This document shows positions 34,301 to 46,100 of a stretch of DNA of 64,000 nt, one piece after another. The position numbers were made by a program, and so were the translations under genes. Under the pieces are notes generated by a model, which made no database searches, was not told the DNA's origin, and saw only the letters and a program-made list of their open reading frames with translations. The stretch comes from Cyclospora cayetanensis (lineage: Eukaryota > Apicomplexa > Conoidasida > Eucoccidiorida > Eimeriidae), in the NCBI RefSeq assembly GCF_002999335.1, contig NW_020312150.1, positions 1-64,000 of the forward strand, written 5' to 3'. The first letter of the stretch is position 1. Every line of letters begins with the position of its first letter.

Positions 34301-37300
34301 ATCACCGCTACGAGGATGGTGGCTTGTAGAACGGCTGGGGGGTGGGAGTCTAATGGCTGGGGGGTAAAAGTCTTGCTAGGCGCGCTTGTAAGAGTTGTTA
34401 CCTGGCATTTCGGATCCATGGGCTTGAAGACGGCCATCCACTGAGTGCCTAAAGTTCTTTTTTCGAACTCGCAACGGCGGCACAGCCAATCTTCCGCTTC
34501 CACCGCTTCCCCCATGCGGCCCACGCCGTAGCAATGCTTGTGGCAGCAGAGGAGGCAGCGCACACATGAATAGAGGGGATTTAAGGACGAAATCTCCCCT
34601 TGCCAGCATACGCAGCAGCACACCAGGTCTAAGCCACCCCCGGGCATACTGCCTGACAGCAGGAAACTGCACGAGTCATTGGCGCCTCCGCTGTTGCAGA
34701 TAGCCACACTGCCGCTCCCACCAAAAGGTGCTGCTGCAGCTGCTGCTGTTCCTCCTGCTGGATTTCCTGCTGCTGCGGCCGCAGCAGCAGTTCCTGCTGC
34801 ATCAACGGCTGTTTGGCGATGCCGCTCGGTGGGATACTGCGTTCTGCAGGGACATACGGGAGCACCCAAAAACGCAACTGCCTCAAGAGGACGCATCTAG
34901 CAATGTATAGTCTATCAGAAAACACCAGCAACAACAGCAACAGCCACCAGCAACAACAGCAACAACAACCAGCAACAACAGCAACAACAACCAGCAACAA
35001 CAGCCACCAACAACCAGCAACAACAGCCACCAGCAACAACAACCAGCAACAACTGCAACAACAACAGCCACCAACAACCAGCAACAACAGCCACCAGCAA
35101 CAACAACCAGCAACAACAGCAACCATTAGCAACAACAACCGAGGTCCAGATAAGAGCCGGAACAGCACCAATTGCCATACCCCTGTGCTACTCCTGTCGC
35201 AGCAGCTTGAAGCCCGTTACTACGGGGAGCCTGAACGCCATGCCAGAGGCCCTTCGTTGGGGGCCTTGGGTTGACTGCAGAATTCTCCCTAGGCAACACC
35301 CCTTCCTGGTGTTCGTACAGTCGCAGCGCCGCTGCTGCGGCGTCACCCGATTCAGCTGCCTCGGCAACAGCAGCAGCAGCGGCTGCTGCCTCCGCAGCCT
35401 CCGCAAAGTCACTCGCAGGGAGGCCCTCCTCAGGCGGCTTCTCCGGTGTCTGATTGAACAGATGCCGTTGTTGCTGGTGCTGCAGCAGCTGCTGCTCCGG
35501 GCTGGCATTCCTCGCCCTCCCCGTTGCCGCTGCAGCTGCAGCAAACCGACAAGCCACGGCCTGGAGAGCTGCCGCCGTTTCATTCTCCTTGCACACGCTA
35601 CCGCTGTTGCTGCTGCTTGAGCCCTCAGTCTGAGAAGGTGCGCATTTGGCAGCTGCCGTCCCAGGAGATGCCCCCAATACTTGCTGCTGATTCTGCTGCT
35701 GATTCTGCTGCTGCTGCACTGCCGCCGCATTCGGCAGGAAGGGTGGCATGGCCACATCCCTGAGGCCTGCACAGAGGGCTTGCCTCAGATGACCCCACCT
35801 CTGCATTTCGCCGTAGCGTTGCAGCAAAGAAGACAAGACGTCTGCCCGTTCCGACAGCCTCAAGGTGCTCTGGTTCTCTTCAAGGAGACAGCGCAACAAG
35901 GAGGACTTGAAGCGATGCAGATCGCGCGCCAACACACGCCCTACCTGCGCAGTTACCCAAACCCAAGACCAGCAAGCATATACAGAAGCTTGGGAGGTGC
36001 CTGTATACTATGCGCATAAGCACACGCGTTAGTGCCTTGCCTCTCTCACTCCCCAGCCATCCTCCCTGTATGCGCTGGAAGAGCCGAACAAAGGCTCACA
36101 GCCGAAATCAAAGGACAGGCGAAAGCACAGAGAAAGGAGCTCGTCAGCAGGCAGTGACAGCTGCTTTTGAATAGTGGCACACGTGGAGCGTTGGTACACC
36201 GGGATCCGCTTACCTGCAAGAACTGCATGCATTGCGATCCGACGAAGTCTCCAGCTTCTCTATTTTCCCCACAAGCCCCCCAATACCACCGATGCCCTGC
36301 CACCTCTACGAGAGAGGCTACGCCTCCATTAACACCACCGATGGTGTGGCTGCTGTTGCCTGCAAGACTAACAGTACCAGCCGCAGGACGGTTTACTGCC
36401 CCTCCGAAGGTAAACGACGGGTTAGGCAAATCCGCTGCCGTCACTTGGGAGCCTGCCTTGTTGCCGCTATTGCCGTTCGAACCATCTGCGGCAGGCTGCT
36501 GCTCCTGCTGTCGCTCCTGCTGCTGCTGCTGCTGCTCGCCAGAGGCCTCCTTCCTCCCCTCTACGTCCATGGAAACCCGTGAGCAGTCCGTGCCGTTGCT
36601 CTCGGCCTTCGCGAGAACCCTTGTCTCGCTTCCTTGGTAAGCTCCGCTTTTCACCGATGTTTCATCATCTGCTGTTGCTGATTTGCTGGACGCGCCTTCG
36701 TGGAGGGAGCAGAGCTTCTTAGAGGTTCCATCGCTTTCCTCCACTCCTCCATGTTCTGCTCCATTTGGCCTTTCTGGGCCTGGCAATCTCTGGTGCTTTT
36801 GTTGTTGCTGCTGCTGCAGTTGCTTCTGCAGCAAAGCCTTGAGGTCCGGAGCCGTTCCTTCGGCGGGGATCTGCATGCAGTGTAGCTGCCTCCTGCAAAA
36901 GGCAAGTTGGTAGTCCGTGAGGATCTTGAAGGCTTTAATGGACAGCTGACACCCTGCAGTTTGAAGGGTGGGACTGTTGCTTACGGTTTCTGTTGCTCCC
37001 TCCTCTACAACAACCCCACCGCCTTGCGGCAATGCAGGAGTAGCGGCGGCGGTAGCAGCGGAAGCGGAAGATCCTGCTGCTCCTGTGCCGAAGGCAGCAG
37101 GAGACGCAAGCCCCCCTTGGTGCTCTGCGAGAGCCGGAGCGACTACCTTTTGGAGATACGCTTTGATAGCAACATCATCCAATACAAAGCTCCCGTTTCC
37201 GTTGCTGCCGCTGGCACTTGGAAGCGCATTTCTGCCCTTGCTACACAGTTCGTCGAGAAGCTGCCCGGCCTGGGGAGCCTCAGAGTAACGCCCCTCGACG

Positions 37301-39968
37301 GGCTCAAAGCAGCACCAAGCAGCCACCGATCCGAAGTCGATGAGTGCCGTAATGGGCAGCTTGTGAGCGGCATTCTCCACGTCTCTGCCTTCCACGCCAC
37401 CCTGCTTCATGCCCTTTCGCTTTTCCTGCCTCTCTTTGAGGACCTGCGCATGAAGCTCAAGAAGTTCCTGAAGTGCATCGAGATCCTCTGCTGCCGGCAG
37501 AAGGAGGTCTGCCGCGTTGGGGGTAGAGTCTGGCTGCAACAGAGTGCGCTCGATAGTTTTCGCTTCTTGCAGGGCCTGCTGTCTCTCCGGACCCTCCTTA
37601 AAGGCCCTTGAGATGTCTGCAGCAAAGGGCCCCAGGGGAACCCTCCGAAACAGCGCGTCGAATCGGCTCCATTGCACGCGACTTCCCCGAGTCGAGCTCG
37701 AGCTGCTGCTGCTGCTGCTGCTGCTACTACTACTAGACGTAGTTTTATGAGCTGTGCTACCACCACATACGCCGTCTGCCGCATCCCGTTTGCTCCCAGA
37801 AGAGGCCGCTGCTGCGCCGCCCGCAGTGCCTAACGACGGATTGGAAGTTTCTGCAGCCAGTGTTGCATGCACTTCGCCTCCTCCGGCAGCAGGGGAAGCC
37901 TGCGGAGACGGCCTGCTGCCCTTGTTGTACGGTGTTGCTGCTGCTGCTGCTGCTGCTGCCCCTCCTGCATGGCGACCTCGTGCCCTAAGGCCCCGTGTCA
38001 CACCCCCTTTCCCGCCACTCGCAGCGCCCTCTGCGCTTGATGCCGCGTTGCTGCTGCCTGATGGCACTGTTGCTCCTGTAGCCGCTGGCGAGCTGCCGCA
38101 AGCGACTGCAGGGGCAGCCGCGGGAGGAACTCCCCCTGCAGCCGGCGTAGTCGCGACGGAAGGCAGCAGAGAGATACTCCCAGGGCCCAACAGCAAAGAA
38201 GCCGCCGAAGGCGATGGCGCTGCTGGCGTTGCTGCGTACAGAGGACCAGCAACAAATGATCGAGCAGCCGCAGCAGCTGCTGCAGCAGCAGCACCTGCGG
38301 CTGGAGATGCTGCGGTGACCCCTAATCGCATAGCCTGGAGTTGCTGCTGTTGCTGCAACTGCTGCTGGAGCTGCAAGTGCTGCTGGAGCTGCTGCTGCTG
38401 CTGCTGCTGTTGCTGTACTTGCGCAAGCTGCTGCCGCCCCTGAGAAGTCGGACCAAGTGCTGCCGCTAGGTCAGACGCAGCAGAAGACAAGGCAGGCTGC
38501 AGGGCTGGACATGAACTCGCTAAAGCACTGGAAGCATCCTTTGCAGCTCCCGTCGCTGGAGAGTGGCCGCCGTTGATGACGGAAGAATCTCCTACATCTG
38601 CTGCTACAGCTGTGCCGTCTGCTGCCAAGGCGGCTTCCTGTTGCTGCTGCTTTTGATGCAAATAGTGTTGCTGCAACAGGTGCTGCTGCTGCTGAAACAG
38701 CTGCTGCTGCAGATAGTGTTGCTGCAGCAAGTGCTGTTGGAAGTACTGCTTCTGCAGAAACTGCTGCTGCAGATATTGCTGGTGAACATACAGCTGCTGT
38801 TGTGGAGTCAGGGGTGGCTTCTGCTGCTGCTGCTGCTGCTGGCCTGGCAGACTGGCGACAGCAAACATCTGCTGGGCTATAGGGGAAGGCAGCTGAAAGG
38901 GGACTTGCTGCTGCTGCTGCTGCTGTTGTTGCTGTTGCTGTTGAGTAATACCATCGCGCTGCTCGTGCTGCAGTTGCTTCTGCGGCGCATCGTGCAGCAG
39001 CAACTGCTGCTGCTGCACCTTCGCTGCTGCACCTACACCGGCAGCTGCTGAAGATCCCCCTACACTGTCCTCCGAAGCCACCACTGTCGGCTGAAGACTA
39101 CCAAAGAGGGCCTTTTTGCGGCTTTGTTTGGCAACACCGACGGCTGCAGCATTGCTGTGTTGCTTACAGAATACAGCGCGCCAGGGAGCCTCTCTGCCTA
39201 TCCCTTCAGCATCCCCAGACCACAGAGAGCAGCAGCAACAGCAGCAGTTCGCTGCTTTGGCACAGGTGACGTGCAGCCGGTTGCTGCAGCCAGGATAGCC
39301 GCAGCTCACAGGAAAGCCCCCCAAGCCGCAGAGACAGCATACCCACTGCATTGCTGCAGCCAATGATACGGAGGACGCAATTGCAGTGGGCGAGTCTAAG
39401 TGCAGCTGCTGCTTAAAGAAAGGTCCTCCAACAGCATACAGCACGCAGCAGCTGTGCACCCAAAGGCGTTCCTCCCCAATACGCATGGCCCCCCCCCCGG
39501 CCTTCAGGCAGAGGCGGCACACCTCTGAGATGCTTCTGCTACTTGCTGATGCGCCTAGCTGAGAGGGCTGCTGCAACGAAGCACTGGAGGGTCTCTTGGG
39601 AAGAATCATTTCGCCGGCTGAGGCTGCAGATGCAGCAAGAGCTGGTGCATCCACTTGCTGCTGCTGTTGCTGCTGCTGCTTCTGCTTCCAGACGCAAAGG
39701 CAGCACAGCCACGGGCCTTCTGGAGCGGCAAAGAGAGCATAGCAATACTGATGAACTGCAGCACCGCAGCCGCTGCAGACTAGAACAAGGTTGCGAAGTT
39801 CTGAACCCTTCACCAGACACACACTGCATTCGAGCTCTTCCCCTCGCGATCCTGCTCCTGTTTCGCTTGATGGTTTCCCTGCAATTGAACCGGAAGCAGA
39901 AAAAATTCCTGACGAAGTGTTGTTGCGGGGGGGGGATGCTGCACTCGCCTCCCCAGCTAGCGGCGGAG

Positions 39969-39999
<31 letters not shown>

Positions 40000-40476
40000 T
40001 TGTTGCCGCTGCACTTCGAGGCTGGCCGCATGCGCCGGTGCGGCAGCTGCAGCGGTGGTGCACCTGCTGAGGCCATCCGCAGCATCTGTGGCTGTCTCTC
40101 CCGCTGCTGGGCACATTGATTTGCTACTGCTGCTTCTCCGTTCAGAAGCACCAGCGGCATTGCAAGGCAACTCTTGCATCTCGTGTGTTGCAGCAACTTC
40201 GCTGCTCTGCCCTCCTGGTCCTCGCGGCGGGGACAAAAGAGAGGCTGCAGCAGCTGCAGCCGTCGGAGTTGCAGCACAAGCGGCAGGTGTACAGCTTCCA
40301 GCTGATGAAGGCTGTCGGAGGCCTGTTGCGTCGGGTGCTGCTATCGCAGCTGCTGCTGCTACGTACTGGTGTGGCTTGTGCTGTGCTGCAGCAGCGACTC
40401 CCGTTCCTCCGCCTGTCCTGTGACCGCCCATCTGCCGTTGTTGCATCGGCGTAGCTCTTTTCGTGGCATCAGGCAT
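28346..40476 (-). CDS. Giant chromatin-reader protein: three PHD-ePHD cassettes plus Tudor-like domain
   Basis: About 3,300 residues. Exons: 40476-36214, 35944-35224, 34877-34402, 33893-33508, 33299-31529, 31040-29379, 29147-28861, 28703-28346. Phases agree throughout; the exon 2 end and exon 3 start are the weakest. Cassette 1 (exon 1): PHD 39832-39680 (CSVC, CSGCGAAVHQYC, CCLC) and ePHD 39525-39150 (CRLC-x-KAGGGAM, WVHSCC, CCLCGLGG, HVTC, FCKQH). Cassette 2: PHD 34625-34460 (CCCVC, HKHCYGVG, LCRRCEF), then ePHD 33893-33540 (ICCRGGGALKPT, WAHVLCC, CSLC, HPMCAW), joined by a clean GTAACA-tttgcag intron. Cassette 3 (exon 5): PHD 32720-32275, interrupted by a Ser/Gln insertion before its last Cys pair, and ePHD 32150-31529. 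Exon 7 holds a Tudor-like fold (GRRVALYSPYMGVWYGG, YDDGDCAWAYLEG). ePHDs normally bind nucleosomes or DNA and PHDs read histone tails, so a nuclear chromatin scaffold is likely. No SET or acetyltransferase domain is present. Linkers are poly-Gln, Ala and Ser; a non-repetitive block at 37720-37290 may be another fold. It could be two genes split near 35 kb. Confidence 0.8.
34917..35150. repeat. CAA/CAG/CCAG minisatellite in PHD-gene intron
   Basis: On the plus strand short units such as caacaacagcaacaa and ccaccagcaacaac repeat over about 230 bases with few interruptions. It fills most of the proposed intron between exon 2 and exon 3 of the PHD gene, where on the coding strand it reads as a GTTGTTGCTGGTT tract. 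Reading it as protein gives only Leu/Val/Cys or Asn/Ser/Gln runs. Confidence 0.88.
37680..38945 (-). repeat. Homopolymeric amino-acid tracts encoded by CAG-type repeats
   Basis: Within exon 1 of the PHD gene, runs of TGC/TGT/GCT triplets on the plus strand encode poly-Gln (about 38340-38430, 38640-38800, 38908-38942), poly-Ala (about 37930-37965, 38265-38300) and poly-Ser (about 37698-37735) on the minus strand. Synonymous CAA/CAG mixing in the Gln tracts shows that they are not pure slippage arrays. Confidence 0.85.
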
Positions 40477-43197
40477 GAAGGATCGGCACGCCTGATACTT
40501 GCTGTCGCTGCACGTGCTCCCGTTGCTGCTACCGTTTCCGTTGGTGCAGCCTCCGCATCAGTTACCTGTGATGTGGGCTGTCAGTCCTGTCCGTAGCACT
40601 TGCAGGCTTCACAGCCGCTGCAGCCCGTGTTGCACAGGAAGCTTCAGATGATTAGAATTACAATCGAAGGGAGGTGAAGGCCTCTTACGAGGCTCCTCTT
40701 TAGGACCTAATGCTAAGAGTATGTTGCTGCTGTAGAGGCAGCAGCAACAGCGTATATGCGTTGTTTCCTCCCCAAAACTAAATACAAGCCATTAAAGAAA
40801 AGAGGGGACAATGCGCAACACCAGCTGCTGCGCTGCTGCACTGAGGTGCTGCGCATGCATTGCCACAGCCAGAGGAAGCGGCCGCATCAGTTGCAGCAGC
40901 TTCACCCGTATGGTCCGGCTTCCTGCGAGAAATGCAGAGAACTTGGAAAATCCGAATAGGATGAGTCTGTTGTTGCTGCAGAGAGGCGCAATTAGTGTAG
41001 ACGATTCAGAGGGATAGTCTCTTTGATATCTGTTGGACATGACACGAAGCCGCGGAAATTTAATTCATGTTCAAAGCTGTTTAGGAAGAAAGCCGTTCAG
41101 AACAGCTCTCCAATTCCACAGGTGTATGGTGTAAGCAGCTGGTGGGCGGCATCTGTAGTGAGGCGACGATAGGGCCGTAGTAGGGCCCAACAGAGGGAGA
41201 ATCTCTTGTGGGAAAATTGCGGAGGACGTCTGTTTTGAGCGCCCTCAGTTGCTCCCAGCGTGATAATAGCAATGGCGGGGCCTGGATTAGATTTATTGTG
41301 GAGACCAGATGGCCAAACCGTCCCGTGGCACAAGTCTCCTAAGGTTTGCTTCTCTGGAAAGTGGGGAAGGTTATGAGTAGTTATTTACGTACGGTGCAAA
41401 GGCATTGCCTGCCTGAAGAGTTTATGTACGTGTTGAGGTGGTCACCATAATCTACAGGGCTCCTGCAAATCGAAATGGCCACGCTCCACCTGCTGTTGTG
41501 CCCCTTTTTGGCGGAATGCACGACGCAACGGCACAGTGCTTTATACTAACTTGATGCCCTATGGGATATATAGCATATGGACACTAGATCTCACGGTCAA
41601 TGCATGAAGTTGGAGGACGCAGATGCTAGGATGTGGGGCTGCAGTGGAGGGGGGGAAAATATTGCCCCGTGCTTTCCTATCAGGAGTCCACACTCTCCTT
41701 TAACAGCCCATGGTAGCACCTGCACTGCATCGACTGTGCGCGATGTGACGCACCTCATTCTATTCATGCGCATTTGGCAAAGGGGAGCTGGAAGCCTTCT
41801 TTGCAGTAGGGGTAGCTGCATGTCTTGCAATGTAGAAGAGCTGATGTTTCGGGTTCTGCCAGCCGCACCGTCCGTTCGCTAATATATCTCTGGCAGCGGC
41901 TCTGTTATATGCATATCAAGAACAGCTTTTGTGCGGTGTTTGCTGCTGACTGGCCTTTGTTGCCTGTGCTTTGCCCGCTTAAGAGGTATCAGCATCGTAG
42001 CTCTGCTTCCATGCACATAGTGTGACCTTCCTCTTTTCATTCTCGAAACTTTGACGCCATTCTAGATGATTTTCCCATGGTTGCGTTCCCAAACTTCCAC
42101 ACATGAGTTGTAAATATTGCCCAGTATTTACGTGTAGCAGCCAGAATGCATGTCGAAGGACCGATATGCGCAGCGTTGGAGCACTGTTAGTGTTATGGCC
42201 ACTCATGTTTTCCTGTAGTGCAGTGAACTCGTTAATGCGAAGGGCTTTACATTACAACTCCATTCTCCGAGCCTTGGGCCCCAAAACTGCTGCCAATCAA
42301 GCAGCCTTCTATCGCCCGATTCTCTAGTTTTATACTGAAGAGGCAGGCCCGCCGATATGCTGTAACATAGGAACGCGTCTTTGCAGTAAGTATGGCTCAC
42401 GGTAGCACCCCTGACAGACCGCCCCTTCAAGGATTTGTGTCAGTTCCCGGGAATGTCTGTCTGGACGGCCACACTGGGAGTAACTCATGTTATGGCACAG
42501 CCTTTAAGACACGTTGTTGTTTCATCCTTCGTAGCCTGTACTCTCTAGCTCTCTGTCTATCTCGTACAATCAAGCAGTCTGAATTGAGGGAACAGATATG
42601 AAAGAGCCGCGCCACCTCCAATGGAGTTGACAGGCAAAACCTGATGGGATAACAAAGACGGCTACTGCTGCGCAGTGGTAAGCCTTCAAAGGGCTGTATA
42701 CCACAAGCTTGCTACATTTGACTTCTTATACACCGCCAAGATCCTACGTAATACACGCATGCAGATTCGCCGACGATACACCTACAAGAGCACAAGTCGA
42801 TGCTCCTCCTGTTCCTGCTGTGGATGATAGGCTCAGACACCGACAGCGTCGAGGATGTCAGCACCCGATGCTATATATTCCATGCTGAGCTTGCCTCACA
42901 CATAAGGCAGCAGGATTTCAGCGGAAGCAGCAGCCCAGCATGCAACAGTATCAATAACAGCATCAGTATCTGCTGCTACAGCAAACAGCAATGATGGACA
43001 TACACATATTCAACGGCTACATGACCGTTTGGGCCAACAGAGCCACATACAGCATCAACCCTAACACAGGTATGGTTGTCAGGACAGATGTGATCAAAAG
43101 GATGAAGAACTGCTTCCACACAGAAGAAAGCGGGGTAGGATCCGCAAAGTGGCAAACCAAAACAGTACAAGACAACCTGTTCAACACTATAAACCTG
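40477..43197. other. Intergenic between PHD gene start and ApiAP2 gene end
   Basis: Both neighbours are on the minus strand. The first 500 bases keep CAG-type repeats and probably hold the promoter and 5-prime UTR of the PHD gene. From about 41.0 to 42.7 kb the sequence is repeat-poor with short frames and no motif. No independent gene can be supported. Confidence 0.5.
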
Positions 43198-46100
43198 TTA
43201 TACACTGTCCGGGGCTACACGCAGGCGTTTCGCTGCACCCTCGTCTCCTTGATCTGCTGTGTTCCCGCTGTCCTCCCTGTTTTGCCCTTCCAGGATACAT
43301 GGTGCTAAAGTAAGTATCCGCGTACGCCCCTGCTGCTGCTGCTCCCCTCCCTTTGCTGTTGCCATCCCTACTGCTTGTGCAGACCCTTCCCCAGGGATGG
43401 CACGCTGGCTAGCGACCTGCCTTAGTTCGTCTTGATGCTGCTGTTGCAGCGGTTGATGTAGCAATGTTTGCAGTACCTCCTGCAGTTGTTGCACTGCCTG
43501 CCTGCTTAGAGTGGCGACTCGGTGAAGCAGCATCTGCTGCTGGTGCAGTGTACCTTCCTCAACGGATCCTTGGTGCTGTCTTGGATCCAAATCGCCCAGT
43601 ACCTGCAGCTGCTGCATCCGCTGCTGTTGCTGCTGCAGCGCATCCTCCAAATAAGAAACCAACAGCTGCCTAAGTTTCTGATCATCGGGGTCAGGCACTA
43701 AGGGCGAGCCTTTTGCTGCAGTCTGGAGCATGTGATGCTCTTGCTGCAGCACCTGATGCTCTTGCGTCTGCTGCTGTAGCTGCATGCGTTGCTCCTGCAG
43801 CAGCTTCTCCACAGCCGCCACCTCCTTTGTCCGGTTAAGACGGGACAAGATATCACCTGCAACTTCAAGGAACCGCTCACCCTGCAATTGAGTCACTGCT
43901 GCTGCAGTAGTAAGAGGCGGCTGCACCGCTGTAGAGGCAAATTGGGGAGCAGCAAAAACGGACTCAGACACGACTGCCCCCTTACTGTTACTACTGCTAA
44001 TGGTTGCGTCTAGCAAACGCCGCTCCTCTGCTGTACTTTGTTTCGCGGCTGCCTGCTGTACTGCTATAGGTTGCGCCCATGTTGCAGTTCCAGCCCCTGA
44101 TGCTGCTGCTGTGGGATGGCTAGCCGGCTCGCTGACAGGTGGATATAACGACGCTGGCAGATTGATGCCCTCCTCGTTGCTGACGCTGCTACCCACTGCC
44201 GACCACTGAGTAGATCTTTCCCGAGCGTGCTGCTCTAGACGTTCTGCTGCTGCTACATCTGTTCCTGCTGCTTCCAAAGCGGTTGGCGCAGCGGCTCTAT
44301 CAAGGTGAAGCTGCTCAGGTCCCTGATGCTCGCCATCAGCAGCAGCTGCCATCAGTGCTCGGGCACCTGCTGCCGCAGCTTCTGCAGCAGCTTCAGCTGC
44401 TGCTGTTCCCGCATGCACGACGAGTTCCCGATAAGCAATACACGCCTCTCTAGCCTCTTCAGAGCTGCCGTACCTGGAAACAGCAAATCCTTTGCTGCGA
44501 AGCCTCCCCTCTGAGCGCCACTGGCATCTCCACAGCTGCCTGGCTGCATCAAAGTAAACGCCTGTGGGGGTGTTGTTACCGCTGCGGTTGCTGCTGCGCC
44601 CAGAAGTCTTGCCCCCCGGAGCAAGGCTGCTGCCGCTGCTAGTCTTGCCTGCTAGAACAGAACGGTCAGATAATCCCCCGTCTTGTCCTGAGGACAGAGA
44701 AGCTGCGGAACAGTGTAAAGGAGCTTGCTGCTGCGGTTTCTGTTGCTGCTTGTGATGTGCTCCTAAAGTTTGCTGCTTACGGTTTCGAGATCGTGGAGAA
44801 GCACTGCCAGACACAGGCCCCCCAGCTGCCACCGCGCTAACAATACGATGCCGAGGGAAAAGCCTTCGTTTTGCAGTCGCGCCCGTGTAATATAGACCCG
44901 CAAAAAGCGCTGGCAGCAGCCTTAGCTCAGATTGCTGCTGCAAACCTGGTCCTTCAGACCACAGAGAGGTTGCTCGACACCTTTCAGCCGCATCAGGTGC
45001 CTCCAGAGAAAGGCTCACATCTAGCAGTTGAGCTTGCTGTGTCAGACCACCACTGCCTGCTCCTGTCACTCCTGCATCTGTTGAAGGTGTACCCGGGGAA
45101 AGGGGACTTTGGGTTGCACCTACTGCATACAAAAGCCGCAAAAGAAAAGACCATTTATTTGGTGACTGCATAGCTTGCTTGTTAGCTTAAGACAGTGTAA
45201 CTAAACCTCGGCCACCGCTGCGATAGGTTGTGATGCATTTCAGCTGTGCGTAGGCCGCTGGCCTCACTACCTCGATTGTAGCAACACTAAAGCCACAGCC
45301 ATAAAAGACCACCGGGGTACCTTTTTGTATAACCAACTGCTGCTGCCCCTACTTACCTCTACAAATAGCGTGCAGCTCCTCGCCTGCCTCCTCTAGCAGC
45401 TCGGCAGATATGGGGAAGCCCACGTCCACCTCTGCCCCTATGCGAACGAAGCCTACTAGGTCTCGCAAGGCATCGATCATCACACCACAAGAGTCCTCTG
45501 CGCCAGCTACAATGCTGCTGCTGCTGCTGCTACTGCTGTTGATCGCGCAGTCTGCTGGGCCACCGCAGCCTTCATCTCCTTGTGGTGCTGCTAGGCTATG
45601 CGGGAGTACGAGGGATCCTGCTGAGGGCAACGGCCCCTGCTGCTGTCGTTCCTGCTGCATGAAGGGGGACACAGGTGCCCCTTCACTATCGCTCTCGAGG
45701 CTGCTGCTGGCCTCCTCGGCTGATGTGACCCTGAGGGAAACACCCCCACTGACGGTCCGGGCCCAAACAGTACTGCTGCCTGCTGTGCTACTAGCCGAAC
45801 TCTCTTCTCCTTGGCCTCCTTGAGGCGCCAATGGAGTCCGCAGTGGTTCCTGAGGACCAGAGACTTCGGCGCCAACAGATTGCTGCATAAGCTTACAATG
45901 CTGCTGTTTCTGCTGCGCTGGCAACAGAAGGGGCCCAAGAACATCTGATACAAGTTGAAATACCTCCGTGGTAGGCCCGAGATCGCCAGGACTGGCTGAA
46001 AGAATGACACTTGAGGCCTTTTGCCACTCAGAAGAAGCATCGTCAGCACAACTGCTGTTGTCGTTGCAGCAGCTGCAAATACAGGTCCTGCCACAGCACC

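Noticed and set aside
34917..35150. CRISPR-like array of regular repeats
   Set aside because: Units are short CAA/CAG variants with no unique spacers, and the organism is eukaryotic.
34883..35178. Overlapping long frames of Leu/Val/Cys runs on the minus strand
   Set aside because: All come from the CAA/CAG minisatellite read in different frames; they contain no domain and sit in a proposed intron.
37754..38443. Plus-strand Pro/Ala frame of 229 codons
   Set aside because: It is antisense to poly-tract coding sequence of the PHD gene and ends in Cys runs produced by TGC repeats.
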